From positions 657,374 to 721,373 of the forward strand of contig NZ_VTWU01000003.1 in assembly GCF_008727865.1 (NCBI RefSeq): a stretch of DNA of 64,000 nt, given 5' to 3'. A program made the translations under genes and the position numbers. How positions within the stretch are numbered: the first letter of the stretch is position 1; each line of letters starts with the position of its first letter. The notes beneath the pieces were generated by a model, which had not been told where the DNA came from, did not search any database, and saw nothing but the letters and a program-made list of their open reading frames with translations. Origin of the DNA: Hymenobacter busanensis (GTDB lineage: Bacteria > Bacteroidota > Bacteroidia > Cytophagales > Hymenobacteraceae). Positions 18,219-26,660 of the stretch are shown one piece after another.

Positions 18219-19424
18219 GTGTTGGTTCCGTTTTTCTCCTCTCGTCTTGCCCGCTTTGCGTTTCTTGTGTGGGCCGGTTTCAGTTCGGCCTCGGGCATTA
18301 GCTGCACCAAAGAGGCCGCCGCGCCGCAGGAAACCACCGCTCCCGAAACCCGCCTGGTCGGCAGCACCCTCATTGGTGAGTACAGCCCGGCCACCCTGGC
18401 GGGGCGCGTGGCAAGCATTCCGCTGGCCGGGGCGCTGGTGAAATACCCGGTACGGGCGTACCGGCTTACCTACAGCACCCGCAACACCGACGGTAGGAAC
18501 GTTACCGCGTCGGGCGCGCTGCTGGTGCCGGTGGCCCCCCAGGCGCTGCCGCTGCTTAGCTACCAGCACGGCACCATTCAGCCCGACGAAGAAAACCACG
18601 CGCCGTCGTACTACAGTTCGAGCAGCGAAATCTGGTCGGCGGTGTCGGTACTGGCCTCCACGGGCTACGTGGTGTCGGCACCCGACTATATTGGCTACGG
18701 CGCCTCCAAAGCGCTGCCGCACCCTTACGAGCAGGCCGCCTCCCTAGCTTCGGCCTCGGCCGATATGCTGCGGGCCGCCCGCGAGTTTTGCCAGCAGGAG
18801 CAATTCGCCCTCAACAAGAAGCTGTTTTTGATGGGCTACTCCGAGGGCGGTTTCGCAACCATGTCGTTGCACAAGCTGTTGGAAGAGCAGTACGCCGGCG
18901 AGTTTAGCGTGACGGCCAGCGCGCCGGGCGCGGGTGCCTACCACAAAACGGCCTTCGCCCGGCACATCATGAACACCACCGAGCCGCTGCCTTTCCTGAG
19001 TTCCTACGTGTGGGTGCTCGACACCTACAACCGCGTGTACGGCCTCAACCGGCCGTGGTCGTACTACCTGAATGCGCCCTGGGCCGCGCAGCTGCAGGCC
19101 AACCCCTTCGGCCCGGTGCCGCAGCAGGCGCAGGAGCTGTTTTCGCCCGGCTTCCGGCAGGCCGTCATCAGCGGCTCCGATGCGCCGCTGGCCGCCGCTT
19201 TCCGCGACAACGACGTGTACGACTGGAAGCCGAAAGCCCCGCTGGCCCTGTTTCACGGTACCGCCGACAACTACGTCCCCTACTTCAACTCCGAAGACGC
19301 TTACCGCGCCATGCGGGCCCGCGGCGCCACGCAGGTCGAGTTGCACCCCATTCAGGGCGGCAACCACTTCACCTCGGCCCCCAGCTACGTCTTGGAGTCG
19401 TTTGCTTTCATTTCGCAGTTCTAG
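18219..19424 (+). CDS. Secreted alpha/beta-hydrolase (secretory lipase-like esterase)
   Basis: A 401-residue hydrolase starting at a GTG (18219; TTG 18222 also possible; no ATG precedes the signal). Residues 1-29 form a lipoprotein-like signal ending SASGISC. The nucleophile elbow GYSEGG is near residue 207 (LFLMGYSEGGFATMS), with YQHGTIQP as oxyanion-hole region and FHGTADNYVPY and GGNHFTSAP supplying the likely acid and histidine. The arrangement resembles fungal/bacterial secretory lipases and cephalosporin-type esterases. It should hydrolyse ester substrates at the cell surface. It is divergent from the START gene with 265 bp between. Confidence 0.9.
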   Translation: MLVPFFSSRLARFAFLVWAGFSSASGISCTKEAAAPQETTAPETRLVGSTLIGEYSPATLAGRVASIPLAGALVKYPVRAYRLTYSTRNTDGRNVTASGALLVPVAPQALPLLSYQHGTIQPDEENHAPSYYSSSSEIWSAVSVLASTGYVVSAPDYIGYGASKALPHPYEQAASLASASADMLRAAREFCQQEQFALNKKLFLMGYSEGGFATMSLHKLLEEQYAGEFSVTASAPGAGAYHKTAFARHIMNTTEPLPFLSSYVWVLDTYNRVYGLNRPWSYYLNAPWAAQLQANPFGPVPQQAQELFSPGFRQAVISGSDAPLAAAFRDNDVYDWKPKAPLALFHGTADNYVPYFNSEDAYRAMRARGATQVELHPIQGGNHFTSAPSYVLESFAFISQF

Positions 19425-19722
19425 CGCTGCCGAAACGCTGGACTGCTGCCTCGTGTGATGCAAGTCTGAGGCGTAGTGCCGACCGCTTCGCTTCCGGACG
19501 ATGCAGACAACTGGGATTGTAACTTGGCCAGCACTTGGGTGCCGTTGGTAAGCCGGGCGTGCCATACGCCTTACTGGGCTTCGGCCGGCATACTCTCAGT
19601 CGTGCGCGTACCGGCGAAGGACTGAATGCGCAACTCGCCGCCGAGGCCAGCTTGGTCACTGCGGCAGTTGCCGGCAAAAGCGCGGCAAGGGCAAGCGTTT
19701 TATGGGCGGAAAAACGACGCAT
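19408..19722 (-). CDS. Possible small secreted protein or decayed gene
   Basis: An ATG at 19722, 20 bp after the DoxX-like stop on the same strand, begins MRRFSAHKTLALAALLPATAAVTK, which looks like a signal peptide. The following residues in this frame are arginine/proline-rich and unconvincing and the frame overlaps the convergent esterase end. In the +1 frame the sequence RLTNGTQVLAKLQSQLSAS looks more protein-like, which suggests a frameshifted remnant. No family recognised. Confidence 0.25.
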   Translation of the reverse strand: MRRFSAHKTLALAALLPATAAVTKLASAASCAFSPSPVRARLRVCRPKPSKAYGTPGLPTAPKCWPSYNPSCLHRPEAKRSALRLRLASHEAAVQRFGSARTAK

Positions 19723-19742
19723 GAGAAGGCACAGACGATGCG

Positions 19743-20156
19743 CTAAGCGGCCACCGCCAGCGGCAGGGTGGGGCTGCGTTCGGCTGCTGGCCGCGCTACC
19801 TTTTTCCACAGGGCGTAGGTGAAGGCCATGAATGCCAGAAACAGCAGCGGTGAAACGATGAGCACGATGCCGTCGTGGGCGGCATAGCGGGCGGCGCAGG
19901 CCCCCAGCAGGTTGAAGGTGAAACCGGCATAAGCCCATTCTTTCAGGGTGCGAAACCGGGTTTGGAGCATGGCTAGGGCACCCAGAATCTTGCCCAAGCC
20001 AATGACGCGCATCACGTGCAGCGGGTAGCCCAGGTGCCGCATGATTTCCTGGCCTTCCTGGTTTTGGAGAAACTCGGCAATGCCCGCCAGCAGCATAAAA
20101 GCGGCGAAAATCAGGGTAAGGGTCCAGTACAGGGCAGTGGTGCGTTGTGGTTTCAT
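19743..20156 (-). CDS. DoxX-like integral membrane protein
   Basis: A 137-residue protein from ATG 20156 (ATG 20183 would add nine residues). Four hydrophobic helices are visible: ALYWTLTLIFAAFMLLAGIAEFL, MRVIGLGKILGALAML, AYAGFTFNLLGACAARY, and IVLIVSPLLFLAFMAFTYALW. The short loop HLGYPLHVMRVIGLGKILG is characteristic of the DoxX-like family (pfam13564 type). These proteins are of uncertain function and sit in the inner membrane. It is divergent from a GlxA-type regulator 130 bp away, an arrangement that makes it a plausible target of that regulator. Confidence 0.85.
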   Translation of the reverse strand: MKPQRTTALYWTLTLIFAAFMLLAGIAEFLQNQEGQEIMRHLGYPLHVMRVIGLGKILGALAMLQTRFRTLKEWAYAGFTFNLLGACAARYAAHDGIVLIVSPLLFLAFMAFTYALWKKVARPAAERSPTLPLAVAA

Positions 20157-20252
20157 GGTTGGTTTGGCTAATGGGTTTGACATGCTTGAACTACATACCA
20201 AAAATATTAGCAAATTGCCCGGCGAAAGGGGCTGAATGCGACCTTTTGCGGG

Positions 20253-20282
20253 TTGATTACGACACCTAAAAGCGTACCTTAG
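20253..20282 (+). promoter_or_regulatory. Candidate Bacteroidota-type promoter of the GlxA-type regulator
   Basis: TTG at 20253-20255, exactly 19 bp, then TACCTTAG at 20275-20282, one mismatch from TAnnTTTG. The expected transcription start would fall at or next to the ATG at 20287, which would make the mRNA nearly leaderless. Confidence 0.35.
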
Positions 20283-20286
20283 AACC

Positions 20287-21270
20287 ATGAAGCATATTTC
20301 GATTCTGGTGCCCCAGGGTGCTATTTTGGGCAGTATCGAAGGGCCGCGGCTGCTGTTCACGGAGGTCAATGCGTTTCTGCAGCGTATGGGCAAGCCCGCG
20401 CTGTTTCAGGTGCAGCTTGTGGGCCTGCAGACCGACACTCCCGTGTGCGGCGGCATGTACCAGGTGCACACCAACCACCTGCTGGCCGACGTGCAGCAAA
20501 CCGACTTGGTGGTCATTCCGGCCGTCGACGGCGACCTGAGTGCGGCGCTGGAAGCCAACCGCGCTTTTCTGCCCTGGATTGTGCAGAAGTACCAGCGCGG
20601 CGCCGAGGTAGCCAGCCTGTGCGTGGGCGCGTTCCTGCTGGCCGCCACCGGCCTGATTGACGGGCGGCAGTGCACCACGCACTGGGCCGCCGCGCACTAC
20701 TTCCGGGCGATGTTCCCGCAGGTAGAGCTGGTGGAAGACAAGCTCATTACCGACGAGCACGGCATCTACTCCAGTGGCGGCGCGTTCAGCTACCTCAATC
20801 TGGTGCTCTACCTCATCGAGAAATACGCGGGCCGCGACATGGCCGTTACCTGCGCCAAGGTCTTTCAAATCGACATCGAGCGGGTGAGTCAGTCGGCTTT
20901 CGTCATCTTCAACGGGCAGAAAGAGCACGGCGACGAGCCCATCAAGCGCGCCCAGACCTACATCGAAGACAACTACCAGGAAAAGCTGACCGTGGACCAG
21001 CTGGCCGACATGCTGGCGCTCGGCCGCCGCAACCTAGAACGGCGCTTCAAGAAAGCTACCGCCAATTCAGTAGTCGAGTACATTCAGCGGGTGAAGATTG
21101 AGGCGGCCAAAAACAGCCTCGAATCGTCGCGCGAGAACGTGAACGAGGTGATGTACCAGGTAGGCTACACCGACCCGAAAGCGTTTCGGGTGGCGTTTAA
21201 GCGCATTACCGGGCTGTCGCCGAAGCAGTACCGCGAGAAGTACAACCGCGAGCGGGCGGTGCTGGCGTGA
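20287..21270 (+). CDS. GlxA-family AraC-type transcriptional regulator
   Basis: A 327-residue regulator. Residues 1-185 are a DJ-1/PfpI-like (class I amidotransferase-like) sensor domain with the nucleophile-position cysteine Cys112 in VASLCVGAFLL. Residues ~220-325 are an AraC DNA-binding domain with two helix-turn-helices (LTVDQLADMLALGRRNLERRFKK and VNEVMYQVGYTDPKAFRVAFKRITGLSPKQYREKY). This combination is the GlxA family, which senses small metabolites. The divergent DoxX-like gene is the likely target, with autoregulation possible. Start ATG 20287 gives a full-length protein with MKHISILVPQGAILG at the beginning. Confidence 0.95.
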   Translation: MKHISILVPQGAILGSIEGPRLLFTEVNAFLQRMGKPALFQVQLVGLQTDTPVCGGMYQVHTNHLLADVQQTDLVVIPAVDGDLSAALEANRAFLPWIVQKYQRGAEVASLCVGAFLLAATGLIDGRQCTTHWAAAHYFRAMFPQVELVEDKLITDEHGIYSSGGAFSYLNLVLYLIEKYAGRDMAVTCAKVFQIDIERVSQSAFVIFNGQKEHGDEPIKRAQTYIEDNYQEKLTVDQLADMLALGRRNLERRFKKATANSVVEYIQRVKIEAAKNSLESSRENVNEVMYQVGYTDPKAFRVAFKRITGLSPKQYREKYNRERAVLA

Positions 21271-21281
21271 GGTAGTCCCGG

Positions 21282-21830
21282 CTACTCAATCACCCGCACC
21301 AACGACTTGTCATACAACTGTTCCCAGTCGCGGCGTAGGATGGCGTAGAGCAGTTCGTCCTCGAATTCGCCCGCGTCGTTCACGCCCGATTCGCGCATGC
21401 GGCCTTCGTACTGAAAGCCTGCCGTTTTCTCGATGGAACGGCGCGAGGCGTGGTTCGACACCCGAAAGCCGGTAGCCACGCGGTTCAGGCCCAGCAGCTC
21501 GAAGGCGAGGTAGAACAAATGCGGCTTGCTGCGCGGCGTAACGCCCCGGCCGCGCATGTGCGCAAACACGTCGGCACCGGTGGAGCCGGCGCGCTCTTCC
21601 CAGCTGTCGACGGTGAGCAGCGTCATGCCGGCCAGCTCGCCGTCGAGCAGGGAGTAAAAGCCGAAGTTGGTGCGCCGGCCCCGCTCGTAGCGCGGCAGGT
21701 AGTTTTGCATCAACTCCGCCAGCATCGGTTTCGAGTCGGGGAAGCCCTGGAACAAGGCGAAGATGTCGGCGAGGTTGTCGTCGTTGATCAGGTGCAGGGT
21801 AATGGAATCGGAGTAGAGGGCCGTGAACAT
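21282..21830 (-). CDS. GNAT family N-acetyltransferase (RimJ/RimL-like)
   Basis: A 182-residue acetyltransferase starting MFTALYSDSITLHLIND. The GNAT core is seen in NFGFYSLLDGELAGMTLLTVD (strands 2-4), MRGRGVTPRSKPHLFYLAFELLGLNRVATGFRVSNHASRRSIEKTAGFQYEGRMRES. The last part (N-x-x-S-R-R-x-I-E-K-x-G-F) is the RimJ/RimL signature for acetylating ribosomal proteins or small molecules. The acetyl-CoA loop is atypical (RGRGVTP). The gene ends 11 bp from the convergent GlxA-type gene. Confidence 0.9.
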   Translation of the reverse strand: MFTALYSDSITLHLINDDNLADIFALFQGFPDSKPMLAELMQNYLPRYERGRRTNFGFYSLLDGELAGMTLLTVDSWEERAGSTGADVFAHMRGRGVTPRSKPHLFYLAFELLGLNRVATGFRVSNHASRRSIEKTAGFQYEGRMRESGVNDAGEFEDELLYAILRRDWEQLYDKSLVRVIE

Positions 21831-22211
21831 GCTGGGAAGATATAGCCGCTGAGGCATTTGGCAGCGAGCGTTATAACCGCCTACTCGCAACGGTTAAGCA
21901 AACCACAATTCATTTCAGGGTACCTGGGTGTTGCTTGCAGCCGCGCTGGGCTTCAGCGCTCCTGCACCAGCAGCGTGCACATGGATGGCGGGCGGTAGCG
22001 GCGGGCAGGCGAGGTGAGTATATGAAACGAACGATATAATGCGTATCTTCTGCTGAAGAAGCAGCGGGAGCCCCGGCAGTAGGGCGGCAATGGTGGGTAG
22101 CGGCGGCATAATGCCGCGTATCGAAGGCTCTGATATCAATTCGTGTGGCCGCGGGCCAGCGGTTTACGCTCTCCGCGCGGGCTGGCCACTCACGCTTACT
22201 TCTCGTTTTCC
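21831..22211. other. Intergenic region between divergent genes
   Basis: About 380 bp separating the GNAT gene from the NTF2-like gene. It should contain both promoters; I could not identify a good TTG-19-TAnnTTTG match. No gene supported. Confidence 0.4.
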
Positions 22212-22667
22212 ATGAAATACCTCATAACGTTCCTGAAACTGTTGCTGGCCACCACGCTGGGCTTCGGGCAGGCGCACACGGCCGACGAAACCGCCCTGCG
22301 CGCGATGCTGCCCAACCTGGCAACAGTGATTAAGAAGCAGGATGTGAAGGCCCTCGACCGGTACTACACCCCCGACTACCTATTCGTCGACCAATTTGGC
22401 GTGCGCATGAACAAGGCCCAGCGCATGGCCTACATCAAGTCGGTCAAGCCGTTTGATATGTTCGTCTACGAAGACGTGAAGGTGCGCTTCTACGGACCCG
22501 CAACGGCTATCATCAACAGCACGGTGCGCAACCGCGTGGCGGGGCAGGCAGAGCGCAAATCCTCGGCCACGCTGGTCATGATTAAGAACGCGGGCGTCTG
22601 GCAGGTAGCTTCGGCCCAGGCGACGCCCATTGTGCCGGCGGCACCGGCCGTGGCGGCGAAACGCTGA
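22212..22667 (+). CDS. Secreted NTF2-like (DUF4440) protein
   Basis: A 151-residue protein with a signal peptide (MKYLITFLKLLLATTLGFGQA). The mature domain is of the SnoaL/DUF4440 NTF2-like type: LRAMLPNLATVIKKQDVKALDRYYTPDYLFVDQFGVRMNKAQRMAYIKS, VYEDVKVRFYGPATAIINSTVRNRV, SSATLVMIKNAGVWQVASAQATPI. The fold forms a cone-shaped pocket used by isomerases and dehydratases or as a binding module; specific activity cannot be assigned. The ATG at 22212 was chosen over an upstream in-frame TTG or GTG start because it begins the signal peptide. Confidence 0.9.
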   Translation: MKYLITFLKLLLATTLGFGQAHTADETALRAMLPNLATVIKKQDVKALDRYYTPDYLFVDQFGVRMNKAQRMAYIKSVKPFDMFVYEDVKVRFYGPATAIINSTVRNRVAGQAERKSSATLVMIKNAGVWQVASAQATPIVPAAPAVAAKR

Positions 22668-22699
22668 CGACCTGGGCCTGCTGAATTTTGGGTGCTGAC

Positions 22700-22737
22700 G
22701 CCTGCCGCCGCTGCCGGCACGAACAGCGGCGGCAGGC
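22700..22737 (+). terminator. GC-rich hairpin after DUF4440 gene
   Basis: Perfect 14-bp arms GCCTGCCGCCGCTG / CAGCGGCGGCAGGC with a 10-nt loop, about 30 bp after the stop. No T run. Confidence 0.55.
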
Positions 22738-22778
22738 AAGGCGCGGCGTGTTTACAGCAGGCTGCGTATGCGCCCGGA

Positions 22779-22819
22779 AACGACAGCGCCCCGACGCATT
22801 TTGTCGGGGCGTTGTCGTT
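22779..22819. terminator. Second hairpin between convergent genes
   Basis: 17-bp stem with one G-U type mismatch (22779-22795 with 22803-22819) and a 7-nt loop. It is positioned to terminate both the DUF4440 gene and the convergent T9SS protein gene. Confidence 0.65.
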
Positions 22820-22871
22820 TGCAGTAGCCTGACGGCGAGAAGCGGCTTTTAGCGCTGCCAAACGCCGCGCT

Positions 22872-24596
22872 TTATTCCACGGCCAGCGTGCGGCGCACCG
22901 ACTGCGCGCCCGTCTGCACGTGCAGGTAATAAACACCCGCGGCCAAGTGACCGAGGGGCACGGTGTGGGTGGAGTGGGCCGCCGACGGCGGGGCGGTGTG
23001 CTGCCAAAGGGTACGGCCCAGGGCATCGGTGAGGGCTAGGACGGCGGAAGTAGGCAAGGCTGGCAGCTGCACGGTGGCGCGGTGGCGGGCCGGGTTGGGG
23101 TATACGGCCAAGGCGTTTGCCCAGTCTGTGGAAGCCGTGCTCAGAATGGCCGCATCGGTGAAGGTGGCGATGAAGCCGGTGGGCGCGCCGGTGGAGGAAG
23201 GCGGCAGTGTGTGCGCGCCAAACTGCGCTGCGCTGCCCGCCGAGCCGCCCACGTACACGCGCGGTCCGCCAATACTCAGGCCGATGCCGTAATCGTCGCC
23301 GGCGGCACCGGCGCTGAGAGCATAGGTGAAGCTGGCCGAGGCACCCGCGTCGGTGAGGCGGGCGAGGTACACATCGGTGAGGGTGTTGGTATTGGTGAGA
23401 ATGGTCCCGCCGAAGCTGACGGTGGAGCTGGTGAAGCCGCCCGTCAAAAACACGTGGGAACCGGCCACGGCCACGCTGCTGCTCGACTCACCGCCGGGGC
23501 CGCCGGCGTTGTAGGCCCAGGCAAAGCTGGCGCTGCCGCCGGCATCTACCAGTTTGGTCACCAGCACATCGAACCCGCCGTTGTTGCCCAAGGTGAAGGG
23601 GCCGGCGCTGAGGGTAGCGCTGTTGTAGTTGCCGACCGCATACACAGTAGAGCCACGCACGGCCAGGGCCCGCACCAAATCGTCGGCCGGGCCGCTCACG
23701 CGCTGGGCCCAAGCGAAGTTGCCGGCCGCGCCGGTGTCGGTGAGTTTGGTTACGAAGCCGTCGATGGTGCTGAGGCTGCTGTTAGGCAGGGGAATGCCGC
23801 CGAACTCGGCCGAGGCGCTGCTGTAGTAGCCGCCCACGTACACGTTGGGGCCGCTGAGGGCAATGGCCTGGGCGAGGTCGGGACCGGTGCCGCCGGCCCG
23901 CTGGGCCCAGGTGAAGCTGGCGGTGCTGCCGGCGTCGGTGAGCTTGGCCACCAGCACGTCGTTGCTGCCGCTGCTGCTCAGGCTGAGGCCGCCCAGCTGG
24001 GCGGTGCCATTGAAGGAACCGGTCACGAACACGCCGGTGGTGCCGACGGCCACGCCGGTGAGGCCGTCGAAGCCGCTGCCGCCGGCCGAGCGGGCCCAAG
24101 CCACGTTGCCGCTGCTGCCGGCATCAACGATTTTGGCCACAAATCCATCTTCCTGCCCGGCGCTGATAAGCTGAACGCCGCCCAGGGCGGCGGTGCCGGT
24201 GAAGATTCCAGCCACGTAAAGGGTATTGCCGGTTAGGGCCAGGGCAGTGCCGCGGTCAGAGCCGGTGCCGCCGAGCGGGAGTACCCAGTCGAAGGCGTTG
24301 GTGGTGCCGTTCCACTTGGCCACGAAGGCGTCGTTGCTGCCGGCGCTGGAAACCAAGGTGGTGCCGAAGCGGGCGGTTCCGTTGAAGGTGCCGGTGATGT
24401 AGGCATTGCCGTTGGCGTCGGCCACGGTGGCGTATACCTGGGCCAGGGCGCCGGTGCTTTGGGTGATGCCGGCACCGGCGGCGGCTTGCCAAACGGGCGT
24501 TTGAGCCTGTGCGGTACCGCAAAGGAGCGCGGCCGCCCCAAAGAGGCACGTCCGTATTACGGGGGCAGCTAGTAAGGAGAGTAGGCGTGCAGGCAT
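22872..24596 (-). CDS. SBBP-repeat protein with T9SS type A sorting domain, copy 1
   Basis: A 574-residue secreted protein with signal peptide ending TAQAQ. The body is a series of ~45-50-residue units each containing a variant of GNAYITGTFNGTARFG, GSNDAFVAK and FxWxxxxGG. These are SBBP-type beta-propeller repeats, about ten of them. The last ~85 residues are a type A sorting domain: LAVYPNPARHRATVQLP, LTDALGRTLWQ, LAAGVYYLHVQTG, RTLAVE. The T9SS translocon should export it across the outer membrane and attach or release it. A paralogue lies at 54881. No catalytic domain; the role is probably structural or adhesive. Confidence 0.93.
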   Translation of the reverse strand: MPARLLSLLAAPVIRTCLFGAAALLCGTAQAQTPVWQAAAGAGITQSTGALAQVYATVADANGNAYITGTFNGTARFGTTLVSSAGSNDAFVAKWNGTTNAFDWVLPLGGTGSDRGTALALTGNTLYVAGIFTGTAALGGVQLISAGQEDGFVAKIVDAGSSGNVAWARSAGGSGFDGLTGVAVGTTGVFVTGSFNGTAQLGGLSLSSSGSNDVLVAKLTDAGSTASFTWAQRAGGTGPDLAQAIALSGPNVYVGGYYSSASAEFGGIPLPNSSLSTIDGFVTKLTDTGAAGNFAWAQRVSGPADDLVRALAVRGSTVYAVGNYNSATLSAGPFTLGNNGGFDVLVTKLVDAGGSASFAWAYNAGGPGGESSSSVAVAGSHVFLTGGFTSSTVSFGGTILTNTNTLTDVYLARLTDAGASASFTYALSAGAAGDDYGIGLSIGGPRVYVGGSAGSAAQFGAHTLPPSSTGAPTGFIATFTDAAILSTASTDWANALAVYPNPARHRATVQLPALPTSAVLALTDALGRTLWQHTAPPSAAHSTHTVPLGHLAAGVYYLHVQTGAQSVRRTLAVE

Positions 24597-24856
24597 GTGG
24601 GTAGGAATTGGGCTGAAACGGGCAAGCAATTACGCTACCCGATTCCGGTTGACAATATCGGTGGTAGCGGGGAAAAGTGGCTGCCTTCTGCCGTGGTAGT
24701 CAACAGCTGACAAATGCCGGCCGGGTCGGTGCTTTATCACGTTCGGACTACGGGGCGAATGGGTTGCCTCCGGGTGTCGGATACGGCGCTTTTTGCCTGG
24801 CACGAAAGCCGCCGGCGGTGAAGAGGTGCGGGGCTACGTACGCAAGCCCGCGGCGG
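24597..24856. other. Intergenic region without a supported gene
   Basis: About 260 bp upstream of the SBBP-repeat gene. Open frames here carry no recognisable family and the terminator of the next gene bounds it on the right. Confidence 0.4.
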
Positions 24857-24899
24857 AAAAAACCCACGCCCGGCGTCCGCAGAGGAGGCCGAGCGTGGG
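24857..24899 (-). terminator. Rho-independent terminator of the 24928-25716 gene
   Basis: On the - strand a 12-bp stem (24888-24899 with 24863-24874, one T-G pair) is followed by six T residues (24857-24862). It lies about 30 bp after the stop codon. Confidence 0.8.
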
Positions 24900-24927
24900 A
24901 CAGAGTATAAAAGGACGCCGGCAGAAA

Positions 24928-25716
24928 TTAGGGCCGTGGGGTTACAGTGCTGGCGCTGATTTCGCGGTTGGCGGTGCTGACGATGGTGCGGGGCTGGCCT
25001 GGTACCAGCTCAAAGAGCCGCAGCTGCTGCTTGGGGGCTTTGTAGGGATGATAGAGCACCTGCACCTCCAGGCTGCGGCCGGAAAACTGGTGCATCTCCG
25101 CCACTTTGGGGTCGAGGGTCAGCTTCCTCACTTTGCCATCTTCGGCTTTGAGCAGCACGGTAGCGCGCTGGTCGGTGGTGCGGTTGGCCAAATCGGCCAC
25201 AATAAAGTCGGTGGGCACGCCTTTGGGCATGGCCTCCAGCCGGAACGTACCCGTAACGCCGCCCAGGTCGCGGACGATTTTGCGCCGGGGCACGGCCGCG
25301 GTAGCGGGCCCGGGGGTGAAGCGGTACAGGGTCCAGTGGGCGCTGTCGGTGAGGGTGTTCTTATCGGGGCTTAGGTACAGCCGCAACCACTCGGCCTTCG
25401 CCCAATAGCCCTCGTCGCCTGTGGCGCCGAGGCGGGGTTGCCAGTAGTTGCGCCGGGCCCGCCAGGTGTTGTGGCCCACGTAGCGGATGCTGTCGTAGAG
25501 GTGGCCGCCCACGAAAGCCGGACCCACGCCCTTGCCCATGACAGCCCGAATGGTGGCCGCCGGGCCGGTTACGTCGATGATGAATTCCGACCCCGCTTTG
25601 GCCGTCTGCCAGCGCCCGTTCAGGTCGGTGGCCTGGGAAGTCAGTTGCGCGTAGACCGCGCTACCCGAGAGGAACAACTCGAGGAATAGCGCGCATAGGA
25701 AAAGAAAGTAGGGCAT
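24928..25716 (-). CDS. Hypothetical secreted protein (DUF2147-like N-terminus)
   Basis: A 262-residue protein with signal peptide (MPYFLFLCALFLELFLSGSAVYAQ). The mature N-terminus reads DLNGRWQTAKAGSEFIIDVTG, and later GYWAKAEWLRLYLSPDKNTLTDSAHWTLYRFTP: a small beta-sandwich resembling lipocalin/DUF2147-type domains. A second part (GGVTGTFRLEAMPKGVPTDFIVADLANRTTDQRATVLLK ... LEVQVLYHPYKAPKQQLRLFELVPGQPRTI) looks like another beta domain. No named family is certain. Start chosen at the ATG (25716) beginning the signal. Confidence 0.8.
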   Translation of the reverse strand: MPYFLFLCALFLELFLSGSAVYAQLTSQATDLNGRWQTAKAGSEFIIDVTGPAATIRAVMGKGVGPAFVGGHLYDSIRYVGHNTWRARRNYWQPRLGATGDEGYWAKAEWLRLYLSPDKNTLTDSAHWTLYRFTPGPATAAVPRRKIVRDLGGVTGTFRLEAMPKGVPTDFIVADLANRTTDQRATVLLKAEDGKVRKLTLDPKVAEMHQFSGRSLEVQVLYHPYKAPKQQLRLFELVPGQPRTIVSTANREISASTVTPRP

Positions 25717-25770
25717 GGCAGACAAAGGGAAAGGGCCGCGCAATAACGAAGCAAGTTGCCCGGTAGCGTG

Positions 25771-25935
25771 CTACGTGTTCGTTTCGGAGGAGGGCGGCCC
25801 GGCGGGTCGTGGGTCGAGCACCTTCACGTACTTCAGAATGTCCTGCTGGAAGCCGGCGCGCTCGTACACGGCGCGGATGAATGCTTCGTCGGCGGAAGTG
25901 GCCGGGCGGATGTGCAGGTCGGTGGGCGCGGGCAT
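25771..25935 (-). CDS. Very small ORF resembling the N-terminus of a GNAT acetyltransferase
   Basis: A 54-codon frame starting ATG at 25935. It reads MPAPTDLHIRPATSADEAFI then RAVYERAGFQQDILKYVKVLDP before a stop. The stretch IRPATSADEAFIRAVYE is typical of the first strand and helix of GNAT enzymes, and codon use is strongly G/C-ending, so it was once or still is coding. It is either a truncated GNAT remnant or a small protein of unknown role. It lies 54 bp upstream of the preceding gene's start on the same strand. Confidence 0.45.
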   Translation of the reverse strand: MPAPTDLHIRPATSADEAFIRAVYERAGFQQDILKYVKVLDPRPAGPPSSETNT

Positions 25936-25987
25936 GGCAGCAAGGCGGGCAGGAAGCCGTTATACGGGCGGCTGCGCGAGCCTGGTG

Positions 25988-26365
25988 CTAGCGGGCGGCC
26001 GGGCGGGCCGGGGCGTCGTGCATGTAGCGGTTCAGGTCGGGCGAGAAGCACAGGATGCCCAGGGCCAGCAGGTGCAGCGCGCCGGTGGCGTAGAAGCCGG
26101 GCCGCACGGAGGCAAGGCCGCCGGAATGAACCATGAAGTAGAGGAGCATGAAGTGCAGCCCCGACAGCGCCGCCAGCAGCGCCCGGGCGGGGCGCCAGCG
26201 GTTGAACATGCCCGCCAGTACCAGGGCCGTGAGAAGGGGGCTGCCGCTGTAGTTGCCCGACTCGCTCACAAACCAGAGCTTGTTGAGCGTGGGAAGCAGG
26301 TTGGCCGTGAGCAGGCAGGCGGCTATCAAGCTCAGGTGCAGGCGGGCTTTCTGCGGGGAATACAT
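25988..26365 (-). CDS. Hypothetical membrane protein
   Basis: A 125-residue protein with three or four hydrophobic helices (LHLSLIAACLLTANLLPTLNKLWFV, SPLLTALVLAGMFNRW, LLAALSGLHFMLLYFMVHSGGL, YATGALHLLALGILCF). The N-terminus is short and positively charged, consistent with an inner-membrane protein. I do not recognise the family. It heads a possible three-gene - strand group with the small GNAT-like ORF and the secreted protein downstream. Confidence 0.75.
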   Translation of the reverse strand: MYSPQKARLHLSLIAACLLTANLLPTLNKLWFVSESGNYSGSPLLTALVLAGMFNRWRPARALLAALSGLHFMLLYFMVHSGGLASVRPGFYATGALHLLALGILCFSPDLNRYMHDAPARPAAR

Positions 26366-26660
26366 ATCGATAGGGGCAGGACTGGGGTGGCTAAACTACG
26401 AAAAGGCGTGGGCTGGAGCTTCAAAAGTGAAAGCAGCTTTGCGAGTGGCGAGCAGGCAGCGGCAGCGGCGTGGTGGACATCTGCTTCCGACGGGAAACGG
26501 AGGCACCCGGTTAGCGGCGGCATTGCCGGCTACCCAAATACCGCCGTCTGTAATGCGCACAGCGTCGTTGGCTTACATTCTTTGGTAGTCCTGCTGGTTA
26601 GGATAGGTCAGTGTGCTACTATTAAGCGCCGTATCGCCCGACCTTCTTTCCAGTGCCTCT

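Noticed and set aside
24863..24921. H-type pseudoknot (7-bp and 9-bp interleaved arms)
   Set aside because: The same bases form a longer 12-bp stem followed by a T run on the coding strand, which is a standard terminator for the adjacent gene.
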